This document shows positions 16,910-25,162 of a DNA stretch of 64,000 nucleotides, piece after piece. A program made the position numbers and the translations under genes. The notes under the pieces are model-generated. The model did not search any database. It saw only the letters and a list, made by a program, of their open reading frames with translations, and was not told the origin of the DNA. The stretch comes from Streptomyces sp. NBRC 110028 (lineage in GTDB: Bacteria; Actinomycetota; Actinomycetes; Streptomycetales; Streptomycetaceae): assembly GCF_001417735.1 (NCBI RefSeq), contig NZ_BBUZ01000044.1:28762-92761 (forward strand), in the 5' to 3' direction. How positions within the stretch are numbered: position 1 is the stretch's first letter; each line of letters begins with the position of its first letter.

Positions 16910-16920
16910 CGGACCAGCAT
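16906..16920 (-). CDS. Putative leader mini-ORF overlapping the MFS start
   Basis: ATG CTG GTC CGG TGA (peptide MLVR) is preceded by GGGGAGG nine bases upstream, and its stop overlaps the GTG start of the transporter (GTGA). This would couple transporter translation to the mini-ORF. It is seen directly in sequence; the function is inference. Confidence 0.35.
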   Translation of the reverse strand: MLVR

Positions 16921-17006
16921 CGGGTGGCGCCTCCCCACGATCGAGTGGCCCGTGGGACAGTATTCGCTAGGATCGGGCCATACCACCGCGACAGGAGGCC
17001 GGAGCC

Positions 17007-18089
17007 ATGGGCGAGCCCGGGATGACCGGAAAGCTCCATCGCGTCGTCGTGCTCGCCCTGCCCGGCGTGATCCCCTTCGAACTGGGCATCCCCTACCGGA
17101 TCTTCGGCAGGGCCCGCTCCGCCGCCGGGCGGCCGCTGTACGAGGTGGTGACCTGCACCCCCGTGCCCGGCCCCGTGACCACCGACGCCGACTTCCCGAT
17201 CATGGTCGAGCGGGGTCCGGAAGCCCTGGCCGAGGCGGACACCATCGTGGTTCCGGCCTCGCACGGGCTCGGGCCGGTCCAGGAGGAGGGCCGGCTGACC
17301 GCACCGCTCGCCGCCGCCCTCGCCCACGCCCGCCCCGGCGTCCGCTGGGTGTCCATCTGCACCGGCTCGTACGTGCTCGCCGCCGCCGGACTGCTCGACG
17401 GCCGCCCCGCCACCACCCACTGGAGCAGCGCCGACCACTTCCAGCGGCTCTTTCCGGCCATCGCGGTCGATCCGGATGTGCTGTTCGTGGACGACGGCGA
17501 CGTCCTCACCTCCGCCGGGGTCGCCTCCGGCATCGACCTGTGCCTGCACCTCGTGCGGCGCGACCACGGCACCGCCGTCGCCAACGAGGTCGCCCGCAGC
17601 AGCCTGGTGCCGCCGCACCGCGACGGCGGCCAGGCCCAGTACGTCCGGCGCCCGGTGCCCGCGCCGCAGCAGGCCACCACCACCGCGGCCCGCGCCTGGG
17701 CGCTGGGCCGCCTCGACCGTCCCCTCACCCTGCGCGACCTGGCCGCCCAGGAGTCGATGAGCGTCCGCACCTTCACCCGCCGCTTCCGCGAGGAGGTCGG
17801 CGTCAGCCCCGGCCAGTGGCTGACGCGGCAGCGGGTGGAGCGGGCCAGGCAGCTGCTGGAGGACACGGACCTGTCGGTGGACCAGGTGGCGCGCGACGCG
17901 GGCTTCGGCACGCCCGCGTCGATGCGGCAGCATCTGCAGGCGGCGCTCGGGGTCTCCCCCACCGCGTACCGGCGCACCTTCCGGGCCTCCGCCTTGGCGG
18001 ACGGGCCCGATCAGAAGGTGAGGACGGCCCGTGCGACCCGCCCGCCGCGGGCGTCGGCCACGGCCGCGGCGAAGTCCTCCACCGGGTAG
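17007..18089 (+). CDS. GlxA-type transcriptional regulator (DJ-1/PfpI plus AraC HTH)
   Basis: A 360-residue regulator. An N-terminal DJ-1/PfpI glutamine-amidotransferase-like domain (HRVVVLALPGVIPFELGIP, with the nucleophile-elbow region WVSICTGSYVLAAAGLLDGR) is joined to a C-terminal AraC pair of helix-turn-helices (SMSVRTFTRRFREEVGVSP and DQVARDAGFGTPASMRQHLQ). Proteins of this class usually activate nearby catabolic genes. AGGAGG lies seven bases before the ATG. It is divergent from the MFS gene. Its 3' end overlaps the convergent alcohol dehydrogenase gene by 79 bases, coding the last 26 or so residues. Confidence 0.93.
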   Translation: MGEPGMTGKLHRVVVLALPGVIPFELGIPYRIFGRARSAAGRPLYEVVTCTPVPGPVTTDADFPIMVERGPEALAEADTIVVPASHGLGPVQEEGRLTAPLAAALAHARPGVRWVSICTGSYVLAAAGLLDGRPATTHWSSADHFQRLFPAIAVDPDVLFVDDGDVLTSAGVASGIDLCLHLVRRDHGTAVANEVARSSLVPPHRDGGQAQYVRRPVPAPQQATTTAARAWALGRLDRPLTLRDLAAQESMSVRTFTRRFREEVGVSPGQWLTRQRVERARQLLEDTDLSVDQVARDAGFGTPASMRQHLQAALGVSPTAYRRTFRASALADGPDQKVRTARATRPPRASATAAAKSSTG

Positions 18090-19063
18090 ACGCGGGTGAC
18101 CAGCTCGTCCAGCAGTAGCCGCCCCTGCCGGTACAGCTCCGCGTACAGGGCGATGTCGCGCTGCGGGCGCGCGGAGCCGTAGCGGCAGCCCAGGATCGAC
18201 TTGTCCAGATAGAGGGAGGAGACCCGGAAGGCCGCCTCGGCGTCCGCGGGCGGTACCCCGAGCAGCACCGCCTGACCGTGCCGGTCGAGGAGGTCGACGG
18301 CCTGCCGGATGAGCCGGATGGAGCCGACGCATTCGAAGGCGTGGTCGGCGCCGGTGGGCAGGATCTCCCGTACGGCCTCGGGCGAGCCGGCGAAGTGGGT
18401 GGCGCCGAAGCGCCGGGCCGGCGGCTCCTTGGCCGGGTTGTTGTCGACGGCGACGACGGTGGTCGCCCCGGCGATCCGGGCCCCCTGCAGGACGTTGAGC
18501 CCGATGCCGCCGGTGCCGATGACGACGACCGACTCGCCGCGGTCCACCCGCGCCCGGTTGAGGACGGCGCCGACGCCGGTGAGGACGCCGCAGCCGATGA
18601 GGGCGGCCGAGGTGAGCGGGATCTCGTCCGGGATCTTCACCGCCTGGACGGCCGTGACCAGCGTGCGCTGCGCGAACGCCGAATTGGAGGCGAAGTTGAA
18701 CAGCCGCTCACCGTTTCCCCGGTGGAACGGGCGGCTCGGCCTGCCGATCGCGGCGCGGCACATGGTGGGGCGGCCACGGTCGCAGTCGGCGCAGGTACCG
18801 CAGTTGGCGAGGGTGGAGAGGGCGACGTGGTCACCGGGCGCGACGTGGGTGACGCCGGGCCCCACCGACTCGACCACGCCCGCGCCCTCGTGGCCGAGCA
18901 CCACCGGCACCGGAAACGGAATGGTGCCGTCGATGACGGACAGATCGCTGTGGCACAGCCCGGCGGCGGCCACGGCCACCAGCACCTCGCCCGGTCCCGG
19001 GCCGCGCACCTCCAGGTCGTCGACCACCCGGGGCGCCTTGCCGTCGAAAACTACGCCTCTCAC
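18011..19063 (-). CDS. Zn-dependent alcohol dehydrogenase (MDR family)
   Basis: A 350-residue medium-chain dehydrogenase. Catalytic-zinc ligands are visible in AAAGLCHSD and GHEGAGVVE, and the structural-zinc lobe as CGTCADCDRGRPTMC. The NAD site is VVVIGTGGIGLNVLQGA, preceded by GCGVLTGVGAVLN, which resembles class III-type dehydrogenases. It oxidises an alcohol to an aldehyde that the adjacent aldehyde dehydrogenase could take further. The GTG start (19061-19063) has GGGGGAG upstream. Last gene of the SDR-ACAD-ALDH-ADH operon, 28 bases after ALDH. Confidence 0.93.
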   Translation of the reverse strand: MRGVVFDGKAPRVVDDLEVRGPGPGEVLVAVAAAGLCHSDLSVIDGTIPFPVPVVLGHEGAGVVESVGPGVTHVAPGDHVALSTLANCGTCADCDRGRPTMCRAAIGRPSRPFHRGNGERLFNFASNSAFAQRTLVTAVQAVKIPDEIPLTSAALIGCGVLTGVGAVLNRARVDRGESVVVIGTGGIGLNVLQGARIAGATTVVAVDNNPAKEPPARRFGATHFAGSPEAVREILPTGADHAFECVGSIRLIRQAVDLLDRHGQAVLLGVPPADAEAAFRVSSLYLDKSILGCRYGSARPQRDIALYAELYRQGRLLLDELVTRVYPVEDFAAAVADARGGRVARAVLTF

Positions 19064-19091
19064 GCCTGATCTCCCCCACCTGTTGGGGCCC

Positions 19092-20555
19092 TCAGGAGGC
19101 CCAGACCACCGACTGGAGTTCGCTGTACGCGTGCAGTCCGAACGAGCCGCCGTCGCGGCCGACACCGCTGTGCTTGAAGCCGCCGAACGGGGTCTCGGGG
19201 TGGCGCTGAACCGTGTTGATGCCGACGTTTCCGCTGCGCAGCCGGGCGGCCAGCGCCCAGGCGCGGCCCGCGTCGGCGCTGAAGACGTAGTCGTAGAGGC
19301 CGTACGAGGTGCCGTTGGCGATCCGCACCGCCTCGTCCTCGTCGTCGAAGGGCAGGGCCACGACGACCGGGCCGAACAGCTCCTCGCGGGCCACGGTCAT
19401 GCCGGGGTCGGCGTCGGCTATGAGGGTCGGCGCGACGTAGAACCCTGGCCCCAGGGCCGGGCGTTCACCGCCGGCGACGATGCGGGCGCCCTGCTCACGG
19501 GCCCCGGCGAGGTACGCCTCGACCCGATCGCGCTGGGCCGCGGAGATCAGCGGACCCACGATCGTGGAGTTATCCACAGGGTCCCCCACGCTCAGTGACT
19601 TTGCGTAATCTGTGAGTGCGGCGACCACCCGCTCGTACAGCGATCGATGGACGAGCACCCGAGTCGGCGCCGTGCAGATCTGCCCGCTGTGGAAGGAGAA
19701 GGTCGAACCGACCGCCCCGACCGCCGACGCGATCACTCGCTTGTCGGCGTCCCCAAGGACGATGGCCGCACCCTTGCCCCCCAGTTCCATCAGGGTGCGC
19801 TTCATCGAGTGGCCTGCGGATTCGGCGATCTTCTTCCCCACGGCGGTGGATCCGGTGAAGCTGACCATGTCGACACCGGGGTGCGCGACCAGCGCCTCGC
19901 CCGCGGCCGCGCGCGAGCCGGTGACGACATTGAAGACACCGTCCGGGAGCCCGGCCTCGGTCAGCAGCGGGCCGAGTTCGAGACAGGCCAGCGGGTCCTG
20001 CGGGGCCGGTTTGGCGACGACCGTATTGCCCATGGCGAGCGCCGGGGCGACCTTGCCCGCGAGATTGGCGAGGGGAAAGTTGTAGGAGGTGATACAGGCG
20101 ACGACACCCACCGGACGGCGGACCGCCGCCGCGCCGATCAGCCCGCCGGGCGCCAGCGGGCTGGCGGCGACCGGCAGCGGGGCGAGCGGGACGGTGTCCG
20201 GTTCCATCGCGCCGCGCGCGTAGCGGCGGAAGCGGTCGGCCGCGGGGGGCACTTGGAGGGCCGCGGTCACCCGCAGGGTCGCGCCCGTCTCCGCCTGGAC
20301 GAGGGGCACCAGGCCGGGGGCGCGCTCGGCGAGCAGGTCGGCCGCGCGGTCGAGTACGGCGGCGCGCTCCCGGGGGGCGGTGCGCGACCAGCCGTCGTAC
20401 GCGTCCCGCGCGGCCCGCACCGCCGCGTCCACATCGGCATCGTCGGCCTCGGGCGCCCGGCCGACAATCTCCTCGGTGGCCGGGTTGAGGACCGCGTAGT
20501 GCCCGGCCCCGGGCGTCCGCCAGGAGCCGCCGATCCAATGCCCGTACGTTGTCAT
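19092..20555 (-). CDS. Aldehyde dehydrogenase
   Basis: A 487-residue NAD(P)-dependent aldehyde dehydrogenase. The motifs are FTGSTAVGKKIAES (cofactor loop), MELGGKGAAIVLGDAD with the general-base Glu, and FHSGQICTAPTR with the catalytic Cys; PFGGFKHSGVGRDGG closes the fold. Length is normal. The ATG overlaps the upstream acyl-CoA dehydrogenase stop (ATGA) and has AAGGAGG in front. It probably oxidises an aldehyde intermediate made by the following alcohol dehydrogenase. Confidence 0.95.
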   Translation of the reverse strand: MTTYGHWIGGSWRTPGAGHYAVLNPATEEIVGRAPEADDADVDAAVRAARDAYDGWSRTAPRERAAVLDRAADLLAERAPGLVPLVQAETGATLRVTAALQVPPAADRFRRYARGAMEPDTVPLAPLPVAASPLAPGGLIGAAAVRRPVGVVACITSYNFPLANLAGKVAPALAMGNTVVAKPAPQDPLACLELGPLLTEAGLPDGVFNVVTGSRAAAGEALVAHPGVDMVSFTGSTAVGKKIAESAGHSMKRTLMELGGKGAAIVLGDADKRVIASAVGAVGSTFSFHSGQICTAPTRVLVHRSLYERVVAALTDYAKSLSVGDPVDNSTIVGPLISAAQRDRVEAYLAGAREQGARIVAGGERPALGPGFYVAPTLIADADPGMTVAREELFGPVVVALPFDDEDEAVRIANGTSYGLYDYVFSADAGRAWALAARLRSGNVGINTVQRHPETPFGGFKHSGVGRDGGSFGLHAYSELQSVVWAS

Positions 20556-21847
20556 CGATCCTCCTTGGGGAGGTGGAGTACGCGCTCGGCGATGATGTTG
20601 CGCTGGATCTCGTCCGAGCCGCCGTAGATGGTGTCGGCGCGGGAGAAGAGGAAGAGGCGCTGCGCGGCGTCGAGTTCATACGGCCGGTCCTCGGTCCAGC
20701 GCACCGGTCCGAGCGCGGCGGCGGCGCCCCGCACGCGCACGGCCAGCTCGCCGAGCCGCCGATGCCAGCCGCCCCACAGCAGCTTGGCCACACTGGGAGC
20801 CCCGGCATCGTGCGCCGTGGGGCGAGGGGGCGCGGGCAGATGGGGAGCGGAGGCGGAGGGGGTGGGGGTGGGGCCCCCGGAGGGGGGATTCCCCGCGCCG
20901 CTCAGGGTGCGCAGGGCGTTCCAGCGCATGACCTTCAGCTCGGTCCACTGCTGTATCAGCTGGTCGCGCAGTACGGGTTCGCGGGCGGCGCCGGTCTCCA
21001 GGGCCTGTCGGATGACGCGGTCGAGTTCCTGGGCGAAGCCGATCTGCTGGACCAGGGTGGAGACTCCGCGTTCCACGGCGAGCAGGCTCATGGCCACGGT
21101 CCAGCCCCGGCCCGGGCCGCCGACGAGGTGGTCGGGGTGGGCGAGGGCCCCGTCGAAGAACACCTCGTTGAACTCAGCGGTGCCGGTGAGCTGCCGGATG
21201 GGCCGGACCTCGACGCGTCCCGGCTGGTCCATGGGCACCAGGAGGAAGGACAGCCCGTGGTGGCGTTGTGATCCCTCCTCGGTGCGGGCCAGGACGAAGC
21301 ACCAGTCGGCTTCGCGGGCGTGGGAGGTCCAGATCTTCTGGCCGGTGACGCGGTAGGTCCCGTCGCCCGGGTCACGGACGGCGCGGGTGCGCACTCCGGC
21401 GAGGTCCGAGCCGGCGTCGGGTTCGCTGTAGCCCTGGCACCACAGCTCCTCGCCGCGGGCGATGGGGGGCAGGAAGCGGGCGCGTTGGGCCTGGTCGCCG
21501 TGTGCGAGCAGGGTGGGGGCGAGCAGGTTCTCGCCGATGTGCCCGAGTCGGCCGGGGGCTCCGGCGCGGGCGTATTCCTCGGCCCAGACGACCTGTTGGG
21601 TCAGGGTGGCGGGCCGGTTTCCGTAGGTCCCGTGGGTGCGGTCCCAGCCGAGCCCGATCCAGCCGCCGCCGCCCAGTTCGCGTTCCCAGGCGCGTTGCGC
21701 GGCGGCAGTGGCGGCAGCGGTGGTGGCGGCGGCAGCGGTGGTGGCCGTGTCGGTGGGACGGGTGAACCGGCCGGTCAGGTGGGTGTCGAGCCAGGCGCGT
21801 GCCTCGTCGCGGAAGTGTTCGTCCCCGGGCCCGAAGGCGAAGTCCAC
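20552..21847 (-). CDS. Acyl-CoA dehydrogenase
   Basis: A 431-residue ACAD. It shows QGYSEPDAGSDLAGVRTRAV, a substrate/FAD region WTSHAREADWCFVLART, and a C-terminal TIYGGSDEIQRNIIAERVLHLP. It resembles the alpha-type (FadE26/FadE28-like) subunits of actinobacterial side-chain dehydrogenases. Residues about 330-365 form a Pro/Ser/Ala-rich linker inserted before the last helices, which is unusual for the family. GTG start at 21845-21847, with GGAGAGG close upstream. Second gene of the operon, 40 bases after the SDR gene. Confidence 0.93.
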   Translation of the reverse strand: MDFAFGPGDEHFRDEARAWLDTHLTGRFTRPTDTATTAAAATTAAATAAAQRAWERELGGGGWIGLGWDRTHGTYGNRPATLTQQVVWAEEYARAGAPGRLGHIGENLLAPTLLAHGDQAQRARFLPPIARGEELWCQGYSEPDAGSDLAGVRTRAVRDPGDGTYRVTGQKIWTSHAREADWCFVLARTEEGSQRHHGLSFLLVPMDQPGRVEVRPIRQLTGTAEFNEVFFDGALAHPDHLVGGPGRGWTVAMSLLAVERGVSTLVQQIGFAQELDRVIRQALETGAAREPVLRDQLIQQWTELKVMRWNALRTLSGAGNPPSGGPTPTPSASAPHLPAPPRPTAHDAGAPSVAKLLWGGWHRRLGELAVRVRGAAAALGPVRWTEDRPYELDAAQRLFLFSRADTIYGGSDEIQRNIIAERVLHLPKEDR

Positions 21848-21887
21848 GGCCTCTCCTCTTCCTCACATCGCACGGTGGGCGCGCGGG

Positions 21888-22799
21888 TCACGCGTTGGGG
21901 CGCTGGTGGGTGGCGGCGGCCTGGGCCATGGCTTCGAGTTGGGCCAGCAGCGGCATGGGGTCGGTGCCGACCGTGCCGGGCAGGAAGTCCGCGATCTTCT
22001 CCGGGGTCCAGGCGCCCTCGGCGTATCCGGCGCGCAGTTCCCTCGGCTGGGCCCAGACCGCGATCTTGGGGCCCGCGATCGTATAGACCTGTCCGGTGAT
22101 CTTCTCCTCGCGGGCCCGTTCGCTCAGCAGGTAGACGACCAGGGCCGCGACGTCCTCCGGTTCGCCGATCTCCTTCAGTTCCATCGGCACGTTGGCGGAC
22201 ATGCGGGTACGGGCGACCGGGGCGACGCAGTTGGCGGTGACGCCGTATTTGTGCAGGCCCAGGGCCGCGCTGCGGACCAGCGAGATGATGCCGCCCTTGG
22301 CCGAGGCGTAGTTGGCCTGGGCGACGCTGCCCTGGTGGTTGCCGCTGGTGAAGCCGATCAGGGTGCCGGAGCGCTGTCGCCTCATCACCGCGGACGCGGC
22401 GCGGAAGACGGTGAAGGTGCCCTTGAGGTGGGTGGCGACGACGAGGTCCCACTCCTCCTCGCTCATGTTGAAGAGCATTCGTTCGCGGAGGATCCCGGCC
22501 ACGCACACCACGCCGTCGAGCCGCCCGAACCGTTCGACGGCGGTGTCCACGATCCGCCGGCCGCCGGCCATGGTGGAGACGTCGTCGGCGACCGCGACCG
22601 CCTCTCCGCCCGCCGCCGCGATCTCCTCGACCGCCGCTTCGGCGATCTGGCTGGTGGGTTCGCCGCCCTCGATCGAGACCCCGTAGTCGTTGACGACGAC
22701 CTTCGCGCCCTCGGCCGCGCAGGCGAGGGCCACGGCTCGTCCGATGCCGCGCCCGGCCCCGGTGACGGCGATGACCTTGCCGTCCAAGAAGTTGCCCAC
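21888..22799 (-). CDS. Short-chain dehydrogenase/reductase
   Basis: A 303-residue SDR with cofactor motif TGAGRGIG, an altered NNAG region (VCVAGI) and catalytic YASAK preceded by TSGNHQGSV, which supplies Ser. The length and the early VVVNDYGVSIEGGEPTS stretch match the multifunctional-enzyme (MFE-2/HSD17B4-like) type of 3-hydroxyacyl-CoA dehydrogenase. It therefore probably performs the third step of a beta-oxidation-like cycle. GTG start with GGGAGGGG upstream. First gene of a four-gene operon, divergent from a cyclase-family gene; operator C lies between. Confidence 0.93.
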   Translation of the reverse strand: MGNFLDGKVIAVTGAGRGIGRAVALACAAEGAKVVVNDYGVSIEGGEPTSQIAEAAVEEIAAAGGEAVAVADDVSTMAGGRRIVDTAVERFGRLDGVVCVAGILRERMLFNMSEEEWDLVVATHLKGTFTVFRAASAVMRRQRSGTLIGFTSGNHQGSVAQANYASAKGGIISLVRSAALGLHKYGVTANCVAPVARTRMSANVPMELKEIGEPEDVAALVVYLLSERAREEKITGQVYTIAGPKIAVWAQPRELRAGYAEGAWTPEKIADFLPGTVGTDPMPLLAQLEAMAQAAATHQRPNA

Positions 22800-22821
22800 G
22801 TCGCGTCCCCTCCCACAGTTT

Positions 22822-22836
22822 CTGACGGACCGTTAG
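22822..22836. promoter_or_regulatory. Candidate operator C of the catabolic regulon
   Basis: CTGACGGACCGTTAG lies 22 bases upstream of the SDR start in the 98-base gap between the divergent SDR operon and the cyclase-family gene. It differs from the palindromic ideal at a single base. Confidence 0.6.
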
Positions 22837-22897
22837 ATTTTTGAGCAGACCCGCCCCGAGTACAAGCCCTGGAACGGAACCGACCGAAGGAGGCACC

Positions 22898-23824
22898 ATG
22901 CCGCTGCCACCCGAGTTCCACGACATCGCCCAGCGCGTCAACAACTGGGGACGGTGGGGCGCCGACGACGAGATCGGCACACTCAACCTGATCACCGACG
23001 CGGTGGTCCGGGACGCGGCCGCGGCGGTGCGCACCGGCCGCCGCGTCCCGCTCGCGGTTGCGCTGCGGCAGGACGGCATCCAGACCGGGATGATCCCGGG
23101 GCGGGTCAATCCGCTGCACACCATGGTCGCGGTGAACGCCGAGGTGTTCGGCCCGGGTACGGTCGCCACCAGCGACGACGCCGTGACGATGGGGCTGCAG
23201 GCCGGTACCCACTGGGACGGGCTGGCCCATGTCTCGCACTCCGGCACGCTCTACAACGGCCGTCCCGCCACATCCGTCACCGCCCATGACCGCGCGGCCT
23301 TCAGCGGCATCCATACGGCGCGGCACATCGTCTCGCGCGGAGTGCTGCTCGACGTCGCGCGCGCCCGGGGCGCGGACCGGCTGTCCGAGGGGCATGCCGT
23401 CACCCCCGAAGACCTCACCGCCGCCGAGGAGCTGGCTCAGGTCCCGGTACGGCCCGGCGACATCGTGCTCGTACGGACGGGGCAGATCCAGCGGTATCTC
23501 GCGGGCGAGAGGGAGGCGTACGCGTATCCGTCGCCGGGCCTGTCGCTCCGTACGCCCGAGTGGTTCCATGCCCGTGACGTGGCCGCGGTCGCCAATGACA
23601 CGCTCACCTTCGAGATCTTCCCGCCGGAGATCGACGACCTGTGGCTGCCCGTCCACGCCCTCGACCTGGTCGAGATGGGCATGCCACAGGGCCAGAACTG
23701 GAATCTGGAGGAGCTGTCGGCGGCCTGCGCCGAGGAGGGGCGCTACGCCTTCCTGCTGTCGGCCACGCCCGAGCCGTTCACCGGTGGGACCGGCGCCCCG
23801 GTCGCGCCGGTGGCGATCCTCTGA
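22898..23824 (+). CDS. Cyclase-family hydrolase (kynurenine-formamidase-like fold)
   Basis: A 308-residue member of the metal-dependent cyclase family PF04199. The diagnostic metal-binding motif HxGTHxD appears as QAGTHWDGLAH. Family members hydrolyse amides, lactones or lactams, including arylformamidases and isatin hydrolase. AAGGAGG precedes the ATG at 22898; an upstream in-frame start lacks support. Divergent from, and probably co-regulated with, the SDR/ACAD/ALDH/ADH operon, so it may open a ring in the same substrate. No terminator is obvious in the 258 bases after it. Confidence 0.9.
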   Translation: MPLPPEFHDIAQRVNNWGRWGADDEIGTLNLITDAVVRDAAAAVRTGRRVPLAVALRQDGIQTGMIPGRVNPLHTMVAVNAEVFGPGTVATSDDAVTMGLQAGTHWDGLAHVSHSGTLYNGRPATSVTAHDRAAFSGIHTARHIVSRGVLLDVARARGADRLSEGHAVTPEDLTAAEELAQVPVRPGDIVLVRTGQIQRYLAGEREAYAYPSPGLSLRTPEWFHARDVAAVANDTLTFEIFPPEIDDLWLPVHALDLVEMGMPQGQNWNLEELSAACAEEGRYAFLLSATPEPFTGGTGAPVAPVAIL

Positions 23825-24082
23825 GGCCGGTGCCGCAAGGAGCGCGAAGAGCGCGAGGGGACGGGCGGGTGGGGCCTATCGGGCGGCGGTGCGCTCATGC
23901 ACACCCCGAGCACGGCATCGCGCACCGCCACCCGGCTCCGGCGTCGAGCCCTGATCAGACGCCGGGCCGCGACCCGCACTCGCCAAGGAACGGCCCCGCG
24001 AACACACGGTTCACAGGGGCCACATAGCCCTCGGCGTCCCCTCGCGACGAATCGCTGATCCTAGAGTGATCACTCGGCCACG

Positions 24083-24691
24083 TCACGTCAACACCTGGTC
24101 TGGACTTTGTGGGGTCCGCCCCGGATGCGATGACGCGCGGGAGGCGCCACGCCCCGTCAGAAGCGCCTCGCCACGCCCCCCGTGATCGCCGTCTTCGACG
24201 CGCTCCGCGCCGTCCGCGCGCTCTTCCCGCCGACCACGGTCGATTTCGCACCAGATGCGCTTGCCCGCACCCTCGGGCTGCCAGCCCCAGCGGTCCGCGA
24301 GCCCGTCGACCAGCTCCAGCCCGCGGCCGTTGGTGGACTCCTCGTCGGCGCGGCGCTGACGCGGCGCGCGGGCGCTGGCGTCGGCGACCTCGACCCGGAC
24401 GGTGCCCAGTTCGGGCCCCTTGCCGGCGGAGGGTTCCACGGATCCGTCGCTACCGCCGCTCCCACCGCCGGTGCCGGCCTGCGCGGGGAAGCGCATCCGC
24501 AGCACCGCGGGACAGCCGGTGTGCACCACGGCGTTGGTGACCAGCTCGGAGATGAGCAGGATCAAAGTCTCGGCAAGCGGCTCGTCGGCCCCGATACCGG
24601 ATCCGGCGAGCCGCGAACGCGCCCACCGACGGGCACGGCTCACCTCCGCGGGATCGGGTCGGACCTCCATCTGCATCTGAAGCACCTGCAC
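24083..24691 (-). CDS. RsbW-like ATP-binding protein (GHKL ATPase)
   Basis: A 202-residue cytoplasmic protein with a single GHKL ATPase domain of the anti-sigma-factor/serine-kinase type. It shows LILLISELVTNAVVHTG (N box), RVEVADASARAPR (G1-like) and GRGLELVDGLADRWGW (G2-like). A Gly/Ser-rich insert of about 30 residues separates the N box from G1, and a polar 40-residue tail follows. Streptomyces genomes encode dozens of such proteins, mostly of unknown partner. The start is a GTG (24689-24691) without a strong ribosome site; ATGs at codons 6 and 8 are alternatives. Confidence 0.85.
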   Translation of the reverse strand: MQVLQMQMEVRPDPAEVSRARRWARSRLAGSGIGADEPLAETLILLISELVTNAVVHTGCPAVLRMRFPAQAGTGGGSGGSDGSVEPSAGKGPELGTVRVEVADASARAPRQRRADEESTNGRGLELVDGLADRWGWQPEGAGKRIWCEIDRGRREERADGAERVEDGDHGGRGEALLTGRGASRASSHPGRTPQSPDQVLT

Positions 24692-24758
24692 CGCTCACAC
24701 CATCCGAACCGGCGGACACATCGCCTCATACCTCCAAGAGGTCACGGAACGCGACTCT

Positions 24759-24778
24759 CTCCCGGCTGCGGCCGGGAG
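24759..24778. other. Small hairpin, 8-bp stem with TGCG loop
   Basis: CTCCCGGC and GCCGGGAG flank a TGCG tetraloop. It lies about 70 bases upstream of the RsbW-like gene and could be a leader structure or one of the short palindromes common in Streptomyces intergenic DNA. Confidence 0.5.
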
Positions 24779-24854
24779 GTACCCCCGTGCGAGAGAGCAT
24801 GGTTGACGTACAGTCACCCCAACAAGCGCTTCGGTCATATTCCAGCGCCAAGGA

Positions 24855-24871
24855 GTATGCGTGGGGCATAC
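24855..24871. promoter_or_regulatory. 17-bp inverted repeat GTATGC-N5-GCATAC
   Basis: Two perfect six-base half sites are separated by GTGGG, in the gap upstream of the RsbW-like gene. The size fits a dimeric regulator site. The owner is unknown. Confidence 0.35.
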
Positions 24872-25162
24872 TGTGCGACGCACGCCCCGATGACTCGAAC
24901 AGCGAGGCATGACCGGAGCGCACCCCGTGCGAGCGGGGCACATCGGCGTGCCCGGAGTCGCCCCACGGGCCACGCCGGGTTCGTTGCACCCCAAAACCGC
25001 TCGCACCCCACGGAGAGTACCCGAGCCGGAGCCCGACTCCCCCCTGTGACGAGTCACGCCTAGGAAACAACCCGATATCAACGCTCGGTCACCTCAAAGC
25101 CTCCGGGGATCTCCCCAGAGAATGCGACATCCCAACAATTCAGGCGTATCCATGGGGCCCGG

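Larger units (their letters stand above)
24692..25162. other. 471-base noncoding gap
   Basis: I see no convincing gene here. The gap holds a small hairpin (24759-24778), a GTATGC/GCATAC inverted repeat (24855-24871) and a lone TTGACG at 24803-24808 without a matching -10 box. Open frames crossing it show no family motif or ribosome site. Confidence 0.6.

Noticed and set aside
15405..18332. Very long open frame on the minus strand across the MFS and AraC-regulator genes
   Set aside because: High GC leaves long stop-free antisense frames. The translation is Arg/Gly/Ala-rich without motifs, while the annotated genes in this stretch show clear families.
19570..19578. TTATCCACA, a DnaA-box match
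   Set aside because: It is a single box inside the aldehyde dehydrogenase gene, with no cluster, dnaA or dnaN nearby, so not an origin.
24695..25081. A 128-codon minus-strand frame in the gap before the RsbW-like gene
   Set aside because: There is no ribosome site, family motif or plausible composition. I treat the gap as noncoding.
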